This document shows positions 11,015 to 21,744 of a stretch of DNA of 64,000 nucleotides, one piece after another. The translations under genes were made by a program, and so were the position numbers. The notes beneath the pieces are model-generated. The model was given only the letters and a program-made list of their open reading frames with translations. It made no database searches and was not told the DNA's origin. Origin of the DNA: Microstegium vimineum (Eukaryota; Streptophyta; Magnoliopsida; Poales; Poaceae); assembly GCA_022036555.1 (NCBI GenBank), contig CM039140.1:26617843-26681842 (forward strand), read 5' to 3'. Position 1 is the first letter of the stretch, and each line of letters starts with the position of its first letter.

Positions 11015-11262
11015 GGAAAAAGTCTAGATACCCCCGTGAACTATTGGGGGGTGTCTAACCTAGGCCCCGAACTAAAAAAACTGTCTAATGGACACTCTAA
11101 AATTTCACAAACCGGGCAATCAACCCCCTGAGGCAGTTTGGGAGATTGGTTTTGATGACATGGAAGGCATCGGGTGGGCGGTTTTGGACACGCTGGCGAT
11201 GGCCTTTCTTTGACGCCCACTAACCGACGGGCCCCCCTAGCAGGCGCACCCATCAATTTCTC
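11015..11262 (+). repeat. MULE left terminal inverted repeat
   Basis: Matches the reverse complement of 16328-16569 with a few mismatches and small indels (for example CCCCCGTGAAC versus CCCCCTGAAC). It ends near 'cacccatcaatttctccgt', about 145 bp before the GRF gene start, so it probably contains that gene's promoter, as MuDR TIRs do. Confidence 0.9.
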
Positions 11263-11407
11263 CGTCCCTGTCTCCGTCTCTCCTCCTCCGTCTCCGTCTC
11301 TCCGCCTCAGTCTCTCCCTCCCCGCTCTCGGCTCTCTCTTCGTCTCCGTCGCATTAGAGGATGTTAGGGTTTCGGCGGCGAGTTGGGTTGGCGAAAGCGG
11401 CGGAGCG

Positions 11408-12069
11408 ATGTCGCAGTCAAGTGTGCAATCGGCCTCCGGCAGTAGCGTCGGTGGCAGCATCGTGCGCTACGATGGGCTTGGATTGTCGGTGCCCTACCGC
11501 GTTGGGCCGCTAGTGTACGAGCCCGCGGTTCATTGGGACTGCAAGATGAAGGCGTGCAAGTGGATTTTGTGGAGCAATGGTCAGCCAGGGCGAAGGTACC
11601 ATAGGTGCAAGAGGGCTAGGGTAAGAAAGTTATCAAACCCCCTCTGTCCCCCTCCTTTGCTTGTTCTTGACATTCTTTTGATACTAATTGGATGAATGCA
11701 TTCTTGGATGAGATGCAGACTATGCTAGATTGTGGTTTTTTTAGTTGGGCCGACGAGGAATGCTCTGCATGATACAAGGAGGTGTTTAGGGACCTCCGGG
11801 GTGGAGTTTGGGAACTGAAGAAGGAGGTGGCGAAGAATGAAGAAGAGTTGGAGGCGACGAAGGAGTTGGGTATGAATGAAGAAGAGTTTGTGGAGAAGAA
11901 GAAGCTTTTGGATGAGAAGCAGCAACAGTTGAACACCAAGGTGGATGAAGTGCAAGCATTGGAAGTGAAGTGCAAGAACAAGGACCAATGCATTGATGCT
12001 TTGGTTGTGATCTGTATCCTGCTTCTCATCTTGTTGGTGGTGGTGATGTTGACTGGAAAGAAGGCATGA
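11408..12069 (+). pseudogene. GRF zinc-finger, coiled-coil, single-TM protein gene in MULE
   Basis: Exon 1 (11408-11620) opens MSQSSVQSASGSSVGG. Exon 2 (11719-12069) joins in frame through a GTAAGA donor and a TGCAG acceptor. The GRF-type zinc finger spans the junction: WDCKMKACKW, then GQPGRRYHRC, then DCGFFSWADEEC. A coiled coil rich in Glu/Lys follows (about residues 95-160). The C-terminus has a hydrophobic segment (ALVVICILLLILLVVVML) and a TGKKA tail. The length would be 187 residues. One TGA interrupts at 11770-11772, just after the finger; CGA to TGA is the likely change. It occupies the place of mudrB in MuDR but shows no resemblance to mudrB that I can recognise. Function is unknown. 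Confidence 0.8.
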
Positions 12070-12706
12070 AGGACCTGCACTATCGTCAGTAGCTTAGTAT
12101 AATGAATAACTTAGGTAGTAGCTTAGTATGTTGAATAGTTGGTTGGTTTAGGTGTGATGTTGTGTATTAGTGGTGCTCCTGGTGGAGCCAATCCAAAGCC
12201 CTCATATTTGGCTAGTTTAGTTAAGGGTTTGGAAGAATCATGTAATGTTGGTAATGTAACATGTTTGGCTCTAGGTTTGGAACTATTTGAGCTGGTAATG
12301 TGATGCTAGTAATGTAACATGCTAGTATTGTGAATGAAATGATGATTTGTGCTATTTTGAATATGTAATTTTGCTATACCAGTTATTTGTTTGCAATGAC
12401 AGTGAATTCAGAGGTAGACACAAATGGTAGTCCATAGATCTGTTATAGCTTGTATACACACACAAATGGAACCAATGGAAACATCCAACATTTAGAGGGC
12501 ATTATATCATTCAGCTATGCAGTGAAGCTGCAAACATCCAAAAGAGTGGACTACACAATAGTGGCATTAGAATGCCCAAAAGAGGTTCAGTAGTTGTGCC
12601 CACACAAGTTTGTGACCACTACCAGCATGGCTTATTGTCATTTGTGACCACTACCACCAAAGTTTACTACATAATTACAAAAGCACAACTCCATTGGTCA
12701 TATGGT
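12070..12706. other. MULE intergenic region between convergent genes
   Basis: AT-rich, with repeats such as 'tagcttagtat' and 'taatgtaacatg'. It probably holds the 3' untranslated regions of the convergent GRF and mudrA genes. No separate gene is seen. Confidence 0.5.
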
Positions 12707-15700
12707 TCAGTAGTTGTCCCCAAAGAGGAGGTGTTGCAGCCTCCTCCCTCTTCCTGTGATGGTCCTCTGGGATCCTCCCCTTGATCTTCCTAAATGGCTT
12801 GAACCACTAGCCTGTGTAGATGTAGGTGCATGGCTTGTTGTAGCTGCATGACTCGAGGTAGCAGCTTGGCTCCTTGGACCAGCTTGGCTCCTTGGACAAG
12901 CTTGGCTTGAAGCACCGACTTGGCTCCCTGCAACAGCTTGGCTTGGTCCTTCACCTTGGCTTGGCCCTTGAGCTTGGATTGGTCCACCATGTTTGAATAC
13001 AAGAAGACTTGTAAGCTTCTAAACTATGATATGATAACTAAGTCAAATAATGCCCAACTAAGTCAAATTTTGATATGTAACCTGGGCTATAGAAGTTTTA
13101 GTCCTCTTACTACTTGTACCAACATCCTGTGCACTCTCTGCCTCCCTTATTTTCTTTGATTTGTCCCTTCTTATGTGAACATTGACCTTCTTACCAGCTT
13201 CTGGATTTTTGGGGCACCTCCTAGCATTGTGATCCTATTTTCCACATAGTTTGCACCTCATCTTGATACCTACTCTAGTCATTTTTTCCCTTTAGGTTCT
13301 TCTCATTGTTCCCTTCTTCTTTCTGTCTTTGGCCTTCCTAGCATCTTGACATATGTGGTGGCTCAGGTCTTGGCATGTCTACTCGCCAGTTTGCAGGCCC
13401 TTCTATTGGTTGGAGAACATGAGCATAGGTCCTCTAGTAAGCTTCAACTGAGTAGCATGGAGCAATGAACTCATCAACTTTCCTTGATGCCTTGTAAATG
13501 CAGCTGCTAGCATGACATCATGGTAGCCCTGACAACTGTCAATATCTGCAAGTACAAGTGCCCTCATTCAAGTTGACTACATACTTCTTTCTTCTTTTTC
13601 TTGCACCTCAAATCCATCAGCACCATTCTAGAGAACAATACAACAGCCAGATTTCTCAATGTTGGTCTTGAGTTTGTTGAAAATGTTTGGGCATATGGTT
13701 CCTATCCAGTTAGCTGCTTTGCTTATGTTCTCCTGAATTCTAACCATGAGCTTATTCCTGATAGCGTCATTCATAGAAACCACTGGGCAATATCTTGCAT
13801 GCATGATGCTGTTATTAAAACTCTCACACATGTTATTATCCATAGAGTCACAATTGGAGCCAACTCGAAAATAAGCTTTGCTCCAGTGCTCAGGGTCTAT
13901 TTTCATCATATCATGTGCCCCTTCTGGTGTTTTCTGAGCTAGGTAGGCTCTATATAGGTTGAAGAGGGTCTTGCAAGAAGCCTCAGCACATCTCCACCAC
14001 TTCTTCTGTAATTTCTTGTCAGTATATTTCTTCCTCTAGTTGGCATAAATGTGCCTAGCACACATCCTATGCTCAGCTTTTGACACCAATTCTTGACTGC
14101 CTTGAGCAAGCCCTTTTGCTGGTCTAATATGACAATCCAATCAGCACCTTCATTGTCAATGTTTAAGTCCTTCTGCAGCAGACCAATGAACCAGTACCAT
14201 GTGTCATAGTTCTCAATTGGTACAGCTGCCCATGCAATAGGATACATCTGGTTATTGGGATCTCTTCCAATTGCACACAACAGGTTGCCATTGTGGGCAC
14301 CTTTGAACCAACATCCATCTAGCCCTATGACTTTCCTGCAACCAGCCAAAAATCCTTTCTTCATAGCATCAAAGCACACATAGAATCTATCAAACACCTT
14401 CCTTTCTTCTATTTCTGGATCCAAGAAAACTACAATAGTGCTTCCTGGATTGGTCCTCAAGAGCTCAATTTGATAGTCAAAAACCCTGCTGTACTCTCCC
14501 TTCATCCCATCTAGAGCTTGCTGCACCACAAGACCTTTTGCTCTTTTGCACTTTGAAATAGATACATCTGCAAGGAAGTCAGTCTGAACTCTGCTCTGAA
14601 GTTGGCCTACCTTCTATGTTGGGTTATTCTTGATTTCTTGAAAATAATGCTTGGCTATCAAACTTGAAGTGACAAGCTTGTTGTCCCTTCTTGGAGCACA
14701 TGTGTGGTTATCATCAAATGTTACCACCTTGAAACACTCTGATCTGCTACTTTTAGCGTCATCCAATTGCATGCTTGCCAAGTACAAAAATCCCTAACCT
14801 TAGTCTTCTCATCTTTATCAAACCTAAGATGTCTATGTGTCTTCAAACTATATTTTAACAGTGCCTTCTTGAACCATTTCTTATATCTGAAAGTCATACC
14901 AAGTGAGAAGACCGGAATTTGAGCCTTACTGTCAAACCTGTTTCCAAGCTCTTCCACCTCTCTATCTCACCATCATTGTTTTCTCCATAATAGTACTCTT
15001 CACTTGAGTCCATCATGGACTCCCTGGTTCATCAAGGTTAGGCACCTCTTTAACCAAATCTTCTGATGTAATTGGGTTCAGGAATTGCATTGGGTTCACT
15101 TGACAACCATGTATCCCAATCTTCTTTGTTGTATTCCTCCTTTTAATCTCATAAGCAAACTTCCTCATTTCTAGTCCCTCTTCTTCCTCTGCAGAACTAT
15201 CATCTGACAGGGGCTGCACATAGTCTTCATCTGATTCAGAGGTGCCATCATTTGAATCCAACACATTCTTCCCTTTCTCATCACCCTCATTTCCATGCCA
15301 TGCATATTCATCAGCACCACCAACTGTTGGCTTGGAAAGAGACTTGTAGAATTCAATGTATGATATGTAGTCCTTATCATCCATCAGAGACATCTGAGTA
15401 TCTCAAATTCCATCATCTGCACTGTCTGCATTTGCTTCATCACCTTCATTGTCTACAGATGCTTGAACTGCCTAAACATCAGTTGAATCATCATTAGAAG
15501 GTGGCCCTATCTCCTGGTTATCTGCAGCCAACTCAGTGGCCACATTCTCAATATACATGTCAACTTTTAAACCTTCTGGATAGGTTGCACTAGCAATGTG
15601 ATCCTCAAGCATCATCTGACAAGATGCATCATCAACCAACATAACCAGTCCATGTGTCATCTCCACGTATGGCTTCATCCAATACGTCCTGATGACATTT

Positions 15701-15870
15701 TCTATCCTATAATGATCTTCCAAATGGTCCATAATCTCAAAATATGACAGCTTGTCCACATCAATCCAAGATTATGCGATGTCTCCAACCAAATAGTGCA
15801 GATGAGCCCCTACTTTCTGAAACCAACCACCAAAATGAAACCTTATGCATAACATCTCCATGTTCGCCAT
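12707..15870 (-). pseudogene. mudrA: mudrA-type MULE transposase pseudogene
   Basis: Reads on the minus strand from an ATG at 15870 (MANMEMLCIRFHFGGWF) to a TGA at 12707-12709. The N-terminus has the MULE amino-terminal region and an acidic stretch (about 15400-15150). The MULE transposase core lies at 14529-13939: KVIGLDGCWFKG with the first catalytic Asp, AIGRDPNNQMYPIAWA, TWYWFIGLLQKDL, and VILDQQKGLLKAV with the second Asp. Further on come HWSKAYF with MCESFNNSI (13890-13800), a CCHC zinc knuckle with an internal stop (CKLCGK-stop-DHNARRC, near 13240) and an SQA-rich tail. Stops at several points (for example in GDIA-stop-SW near 15770) make it a pseudogene. Confidence 0.9.
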
Positions 15871-16327
15871 CCTACCAACGTCAAAAAGACCAAAACTCCA
15901 TCAGTTAACATCAAAATGTCACTGTATACTCTAACCGAAACCATGAACAAAACCCTAATCCCTAAATATCGTGAACAAACATCCAACTAGTGAAATCGCG
16001 TGACAAAACTACTTGCCTACAACCATCATTCTTCACGGAATCAACCCTAAAGCCACTACACCAAACATTTGCAGACAAAACCCCAATTTCCCCCACAAAA
16101 CCCGCGCGCTAAACATACCCGAACTCATCATCTCCACAAACCGGACAATGAGATGACAACACACACTTGGAGGAGAAGCTCGAAGCCAATGAGTGCTACT
16201 CGCCATCGATCATTACCGCCTCGTTCGCGTCGCCGGATAGAGGCGCCACAGACAGGGAGAGACAAGACCCGCGGGCGGACACAGAGAGAGCGAGAGAACA
16301 TGGAGATAACAGAACAGTAACGGATGG
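15871..16327. other. mudrA leader region
   Basis: Sequence between the mudrA start and the right TIR. It would hold the 5' untranslated region of mudrA. No gene is recognisable; ORFs here on both strands lie in GC-biased leader DNA. Confidence 0.45.
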
Positions 16328-16569
16328 AGAAGTTGATGGGTGCGCCTGCCAGGGGGGGCATCGGTTAGTGGGCGTCAAAGAAAGGCCATCGCCAGCGTTT
16401 CCAAAACTGCCCACCCGATGCTTGCCATGTCATCAAAATCAGTCTCCCAAACCGTCTCAAGGGGTTGATTGCCCAATTTGTGAAATTTTAGATTGTCCAT
16501 TAGACAGTTTTTTAGTTCGGGGCCTAGGTTAGACACCCCAATAGTTCAGGGGGTATCTAGAGTTTTTCC
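16328..16569 (-). repeat. MULE right terminal inverted repeat
   Basis: Inverted partner of 11015-11262. It shares the 'gcgcctgccaggggggg', 'gtcaaagaaaggccatcgcc' and 'ttagttcggggcctaggtt' blocks. It ends GTTTTTCC and is followed by the 10-bp target duplication. Confidence 0.9.
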
Positions 16570-16918
16570 GAAAATAAAATAAGGGGCTCTTTGCTTGGGG
16601 TCTGGAGATAGAATAAAGATGGATGCAACTGTCGTCCAACGCTAAGTAAAATAGCTCAAGCAAATCATCATATATATATGGACTCAAAGAGAAACCAAAT
16701 CTATGCATGTGTTTAATATATATATATATAATCAGTTGAACGCGGGGATTTTTTAGAAAACCAATTCATTACAAAGTACAACAATGGGAGGAAATCTCAC
16801 CTAGATCTGAAAGGACTAGTTTCGAGGCAATGAATAAAGAATGCCTCGCCTAAGTTAAATAGTCCATGCAGCTTGGATCAATTTGCTCTTTCACTTTCCA
16901 TGGTAACCCAAATTCACG

Positions 16919-17187
16919 TGTTAAGAAACTCGTTGTTGGCGGTTCAGATCTTTCCCTCTCCGTCTCTCATGATCAACATAGTAGATGAAAATAGTAGAAC
17001 AAGTAGACACAAGATAGGTAGAGTATTCTTTATTTCTCTTGATATTCGTTATTACAACATAAAGCTCCCGCATATATATAGTCCTGCCAGGGCCTAAGAA
17101 TTTGTTAAGAGCTCACATACAAATGGACTAGGATTAGGATTCCTCCTTCTCCTTTCCTTCTAGGATAGAGTCCTTGTGTTTCTAACA
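16919..17187 (-). repeat. Copia LTR, minus orientation (269 bp)
   Basis: Begins TGTTAAGAAACTCG and ends TGTTTCTAACA. It is followed by CTCTCCCTTGG, whose reverse complement CCAAGGGAGAG is a polypurine tract, so this is the 3' LTR of a minus-strand element. It is the reverse complement, with few differences, of 18465-18733. Confidence 0.85.
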
Positions 17188-18464
17188 CTCTCCCTTGGAC
17201 GATTACTACGATATGCATGTCTCGTTAAAAACTCCATCCGAAAACCCAGTGGGAAAACGGTTCTTAGAGAAAAGAGTACATCGCATTCGTTAATTGTATT
17301 GCACATGTTGTCTCGTTAAAAACCTTTTGTGAGAAACCTTCAAGTAAAAACCCACATAGGAAAAAAGAGTATAACATTTAATCTTCTTAGATACGTATTC
17401 TTCAGGATCTTCTATTCTTCATGAATAAATATTTATCTTCATGATCTATGGATAAACTTCAATGTTTTAGAAAATATGATCTAATTGATCTTTGTAATTC
17501 TAGTGGTTTTAATTACCTTCTAGGTAGATTCAATCAAATTGCTCCCCCTCATATAGCCGTCATCAAACTTCATTGTTCAAATCACATTTTTCATAAATGT
17601 GTGCTTAATATTGGTATGCGGTACCACAATAGTATATCTTTCAAAAATTGGCTCAAAATTATTCTAAGAATTTATAATATGAGTACGAACAAGAGTAATA
17701 TGATTCATACATAATGACCACTTATTAGTTGTGCAAAACAAATAAATTTTTTCCTTCAGGGTAATAAATCCTTTCAGAGGATTGTAGGGTTAAATATTTA
17801 TTATCTTCTAGATAATGCATCAAACTTATACTAGAGTTTGAATATTTAAAATCCTTTCTTAGTGGATTTGCAAATTATATATTCTATAAATCTTCGGGAT
17901 TTTGATTGTATCACTCAAGAGTAAATCCAGTCTTGTATTTGGCATATAGGGGATAATTCAATTGCCAAAGTCACCATTATTCTTATACCTTCTATGGTAT
18001 TTAGATGATATCAATACTTCATTGCTAGCTTTACATATATACACTTTCTAAGTGTTTGTATGACATCTTCATGATGTTTATCATTCCTCATTTGGTTTCT
18101 CTTGGGTCTATATTCACTTCAAGGGTTGAGGGTGTTTATTCAAGAATCGACCGGTAAATCCTTCATGGATTAACTCCTCATTTTTGGTGAATAACATTTC
18201 TATTTTATGAGATATATTCTCTACTACATGAGATATTATTATATCACATACAATGAGATAGTGATATTCAATAATAAGTCATTTGATGACTATTCCTTCT
18301 AGGACATGCTCTTCTTGAGACTTCAATATCCATTCGGAATATATTATATCTTAGACTTCTTAATACTTAGTATGAGATTTTTATATGTTGCGATTTATAT
18401 TCTTCAGGAACTATATGGATCTTCATATTCCATTTATTGACTCCATATATTAAATTCATTTATT
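17188..18464 (-). repeat. Copia internal 3' region (non-coding), minus
   Basis: AT-rich sequence adjoining the polypurine side of the left LTR. It contains phrases such as 'tctcgttaaaaac' and 'aacccagtgggaaaa' that I associate with 3' internal regions of grass copia elements. No pol motif is recognisable. Confidence 0.5.
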
Positions 18465-18733
18465 TGTTAAGAAACACATGGACTCTATCCTAGAAAGAAA
18501 GGAAAAGGAAGAATCCTAATCCTAGTCCATTTGGATGTGAGCTCTTACCAAAACTCTTAGACCCTGACAGGACTATATACATGGGAGCTTTATGTTGTAA
18601 TTTTAAATATTAAGAGGAATAAAGAATAGTCTCCCTATCTTGTGTCTACATGTTTTACTATTTTCATCTACTATGTTGATCATGAGAGACGGAGAGGGAA
18701 AGATTCGAACCGCTGGCAACGAGTTTCTTAACA
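18465..18733 (+). repeat. Copia LTR, plus orientation (269 bp)
   Basis: Begins TGTTAAGAAACAC and ends TTTCTTAACA, exactly as long as the inverted LTR at 16919-17187. It is followed by CGTTATCAGCACGAC, which looks like a primer-binding site, so it acts as the 5' LTR of a plus-strand element. Confidence 0.85.
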
Positions 18734-19387
18734 CGTTATCAGCACGACAAGCTCTACGTCGACATCGCCGCTGAAGTTGTCGTCGATCTTCGACATCGAC
18801 GTCCATGTCGACAGTCCGCCGCGACTACTTCGACGACGTCGACATCCCCGACACTGTTAGCGGAACGGATCTACTACCTCTACCTGCAACTAATCTGCAC
18901 TATATCGACATGTACCGTCATCGTTAAGCAGATAGATCTACGACAATGTCAAACGTCCTACGCGATATGTATCTACTAACCACTGCCCTACGCGGTATGT
19001 GATGTAGATCACACTGGCATCCTCTATAAGGTATGAAGTGCATCTTCAAATTGCTTGTGCTCGCCACCGAACAGATCTATATTTTTCGATGCACGTTGAA
19101 TTGTACATGAAGTACATAATCGGAGCACCTTTTAAGTATAAGTACACATATATGAACAATGCTTACGCACACAAAATTCAAGAATCCCACCGATGAAGCG
19201 CCACCAGCAAAGGAGGCTGTATATCGCAACGGTGACAAATTTGCATAGAAAATCTGGAAGATTATTTGTGCCTGGCCATCAAGTAGGGCTGATGTGTTGA
19301 TCTGATTATTCCTACACACAGTAGATATACATACAAGCAGTATGTAATGTTAAAAGGTCCGAACCGCTAGCAACAAGTTTCTTAACA
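18734..19387 (+). repeat. Copia leader and terminal LTR stub, plus
   Basis: Starts with the primer-binding-like CGTTATCAGCACGAC, continues through a leader rich in 'gtcgac' blocks and ends at 19356-19387 with a 32-bp stub of the LTR 3' end (GAACCGCTAGCAACAAG, then TTTCTTAACA). gag and pol are deleted. Together with the left half, this makes an inverted composite with an LTR 3' end at each outer edge. Confidence 0.65.
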
Positions 19388-19717
19388 TGTTAATTTATGT
19401 TTTGTTCCCTCGTTTTTATTTTTTTACCATTTATTAATTAACTGAGAAAGGTAGTTTATACAATTAAATCTTCTCTTGTTAGTAAGGTTATATTTGTAAT
19501 TGTTCTTTTATCTTACTCTCTCTGGGCACCATGATTCTCTGCCTGTAAGCTAGCACGTGTCACCGACCATTGATTCTCTCTGTTTCTTGTGGCGGGAGGC
19601 ACTTTCGATCGGTGGTCGCAGCGCAGAAATCTGAAGCACCTGCCCAGCCCAGCGCGTCCCTGCGAAAGCTGTCAAGCGACAAGAGAAGGCCGTAATGTGC
19701 ACTGGAATCTGGATAAG

Positions 19718-19991
19718 GGCCGTGTTTAGTTCCGGATTCGGGGGTGGCCGAATCGGCACAGTGCCACCTCCAACACTGTAGTACTTTTGTTTTTTAGTGC
19801 TAATAATTGTCCAAAAATTAATTAATTAGGCTTAAAATGTTCGTCTCGTAAAGTACAACAAAACTGCACAAATAGTTTTTGATTTCATCTACATTTAGTA
19901 CTTCATACATAGGTCGACATTTCGATGTGATGGAGAATCTTCTTTTTGCATAGTGAAATTTGGGGGTGAATTTAGGGAACTAAACAAGGCC
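19718..19991. mobile_element. Grass MITE (274 bp) with GGCC(G/T)TGTTTAGTTCC ends
   Basis: Terminal inverted repeats GGCCGTGTTTAGTTCC and (reverse complement) GGCCTTGTTTAGTTCC. The interior carries 'taattaggcttaaaatgttcg' and 'tctcgtaaagta', phrases common in this abundant panicoid MITE. The superfamily is not assigned and the target duplication is unclear. Confidence 0.75.
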
Positions 19992-20040
19992 AAGGAATGG
20001 TGCACTGCAGGGCGACATGACGCCGTAATGTGCGACCTCT

Positions 20041-20879
20041 TTTTCTTTTTACGGAAAACAGGAGAGGCACACTCCTACTGGTATATATTGCAAAAATAAA
20101 ATAAAATTAAGTACAAAGCAGGAGAAATAGAAGGCAGAGAAAAGGAAAAAAAAGAAAAAGAAAAAGAAAAAGATGAAGAGGTACAGAAGGGTTCAGGAGG
20201 CATAGAAGCTTAGACAATATGGTTTAACCATGATTCTAAGCAGGAAAGTAGCTTATTTTAGTGAAAACGGATCGGATCGGAGCGGATAATAGTTTTCCCG
20301 TATCCTAATCTTATTTTTTAAATCGGATTCGGAGCGGATCGGATATTATACGGTTTCGGATAAAAAACGGATTTTTTAGGATGTCGGAAATGGTACGGAT
20401 TCGGACCGGTTTCGGAGTGGAAGCGGATTTTTCTATGTCAGATAATACATGCTTACATGTTGTTTTTTAAGATGAGAAATAATTTATTAGAAGTCATTTA
20501 TGCTTACAAAATAATAAAAATAAATCAATAACTATAATTATGCACTAGAATATAATAATGTTAGTGTCATGGGTTGGATCGACTTGTACTCTTGCGTTTA
20601 GGCTCCTTAAAATATTCGGTTATCCTATTAGAAGTATCGGATAATTCATGTTCAATTATCGGATAATCCATATTCATTGGATTTCGTTAATCACATATCC
20701 TACACCGCATCCGCATATAGTCAGGTTCGGATTATTCATATCCGTACGGATTTGAAAAACACTTCTTTATATCTTTAAAATTCGGATTCGGAACGGATCG
20801 GAGCAGAGGATTATCCACACCACTTTCACTTGGAGGAGCGCAAACTCAGATTTGAAGGTCCTTTTGACATTTTGTATTG
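20041..20879. mobile_element. 839-bp insertion flanked by GACCTCT, with nested hAT-like repeat
   Basis: Direct repeats GACCTCT at 20034-20040 and 20880-20886 flank it; removing it restores alignment with copy 2 of the duplicated segment. The left edge is T-rich (TTTTCTTTTTACGG), as expected of the tail of a non-LTR retroelement on the minus strand. Inside, about 20259-20830 starts TAGTGAAAACGGATCGG and is full of 'cggatcgga' and 'ggataat' blocks in both orientations, resembling grass hAT-type MITEs. The nested interpretation is tentative. Confidence 0.55.
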
Positions 20880-20886
20880 GACCTCT

Positions 20887-21273
20887 GACCGCGGCAGCAT
20901 TGTGACCGACGGACAAGAGAAGGTTGAGGGAGGGCATCTTTGATCGGAGCAGCTAGTACTTCCTTGAGCAGTTTCTGGACCCGGCAGCGATGCCTCTGCT
21001 GAGCCGGTTCACCGGTAGCTCAAGAACGGCAAGGACTAGACAATCTGCACATAACAGGAGGATCACAGCCTCAAAACGTCAGACGAGGCCCGTCAGGTTT
21101 GTTGCTCGACATGTCAAGCGCGCTGCAGCGGTGGCACGGCAACCAGGTAGCCACAAGACGGTTGTAGGCCGCCTACTGCAACAAGCCCAATAGAAACTAT
21201 AGTTTAATTACCCCTCAAAAAAGATCTCCCGACCATGTGTCATTTTCGAGTCACACAAAAACTAATGTATGTT
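20887..21273. other. Spacer, no supported gene
   Basis: Contains the end of the duplicated segment and a 67-codon plus-strand ORF (20990-21193) rich in Arg. It has no recognised family or supporting context, so it is not called as a gene. Confidence 0.4.
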
Positions 21274-21744
21274 CTATGAAACCTTTGACATAACGTATGC
21301 AATGACCATTAGTACTATACACAGAAAACCTAAAATGCACTTCAGTAGCATAATGATCTCCCGACCAATCTCAACTAAAGTAGACATATCATTCGTCTGT
21401 TCAACATCAACGAGCTTCTTGAGCTGGCTCACTGTCTCATCAGCCTTCATAGCTGCCGCGACATGTTTAACATACTTTCCTCCCAGTACCAGCCGCGACA
21501 TCCAGTGATATTCCACTAAAAATAAAATAAAAAATAAGCACTTTAATCAAATGTGTCAAAATATATAACTCACATTGCGATCTGGACACTTATAAAAGAT
21601 CTGACCGTAGTTGGGACTCGCCTTCCTCACTCGGTACTCTATCATAGTCTTTTGCATACACTCGCCATAGGCAATGAGAGGGAGGTCTGAATTTAGTCGC
21701 TTTGGAACCCGATCAGAGGCCGAGTACCCCAAAGCAGTTGCCAT
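21274..21744 (-). CDS. GRF-type zinc-finger, single-TM protein gene in truncated CACTA
   Basis: Two minus-strand exons: 21744 to about 21568, starting MATALGYSASDRVPKRLNSD, and about 21515-21274. The first ends with the front of a GRF finger (LIAYGECMQKTMIEYRVRKA, then YGQIFYKCPDRN). The second begins EYHWMSRLVLGGKYVKHV, where the family normally has a Cys plus an aromatic W motif; the Cys is not obvious. A coiled segment (about 30 residues) follows, then a C-terminal hydrophobic helix (LLKCILGFLCIVLMVIAYV) and MSKVS. Splice donor choice (GTGAGT versus GTTATA) is uncertain. It sits about 800 bp inside a CACTA end at 22872 and may belong to that element. Function is unknown. Confidence 0.62.

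Larger units (their letters stand above)
11015..16569. mobile_element. Mutator-like element (MULE) with long TIRs, 5.6 kb
   Basis: Left end GGAAAAAGTCTAGATACCCCC and right end (reverse complement) GGAAAAACTCTAGATACCCCC begin inverted repeats of about 245 bp. Flanking direct repeats GAAAATAAAA (11005-11014 and 16570-16579) are 10 bp and identical, within the 8-11 bp range of MULEs. Inside are a GRF zinc-finger gene on plus starting next to the left TIR and a mudrA-type transposase pseudogene on minus starting next to the right TIR. The convergent two-gene plan is that of maize MuDR. Both genes carry stops, so the element is dead. Confidence 0.95.
16783..20965 (+). repeat. Duplicated segment, copy 1 (split by insertions)
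   Basis: Pieces of this region match 23077-23600 in order and orientation: 16783-16916 ('ggaggaaatctcacct' to 'aacccaaattca'), 19395-19560 ('aggtagtttata' to 'cacgtgtcacc'), 20012-20033 and 20881-20965 ('ctgaccgcgg' to 'catctttgatcgga'). Copy 2 lacks the intervening material. Copy 1 is therefore broken by the copia composite, a MITE and an 839-bp insertion, all younger than the duplication. Whether the unit is genomic or itself a repeat family cannot be told here. Confidence 0.75.

Noticed and set aside
20990..21193. 67-codon Arg-rich plus-strand ORF
   Set aside because: It looks like a small basic protein, but there is no homology I recognise and no promoter or splice context, and it lies at the ragged edge of a duplicated segment.
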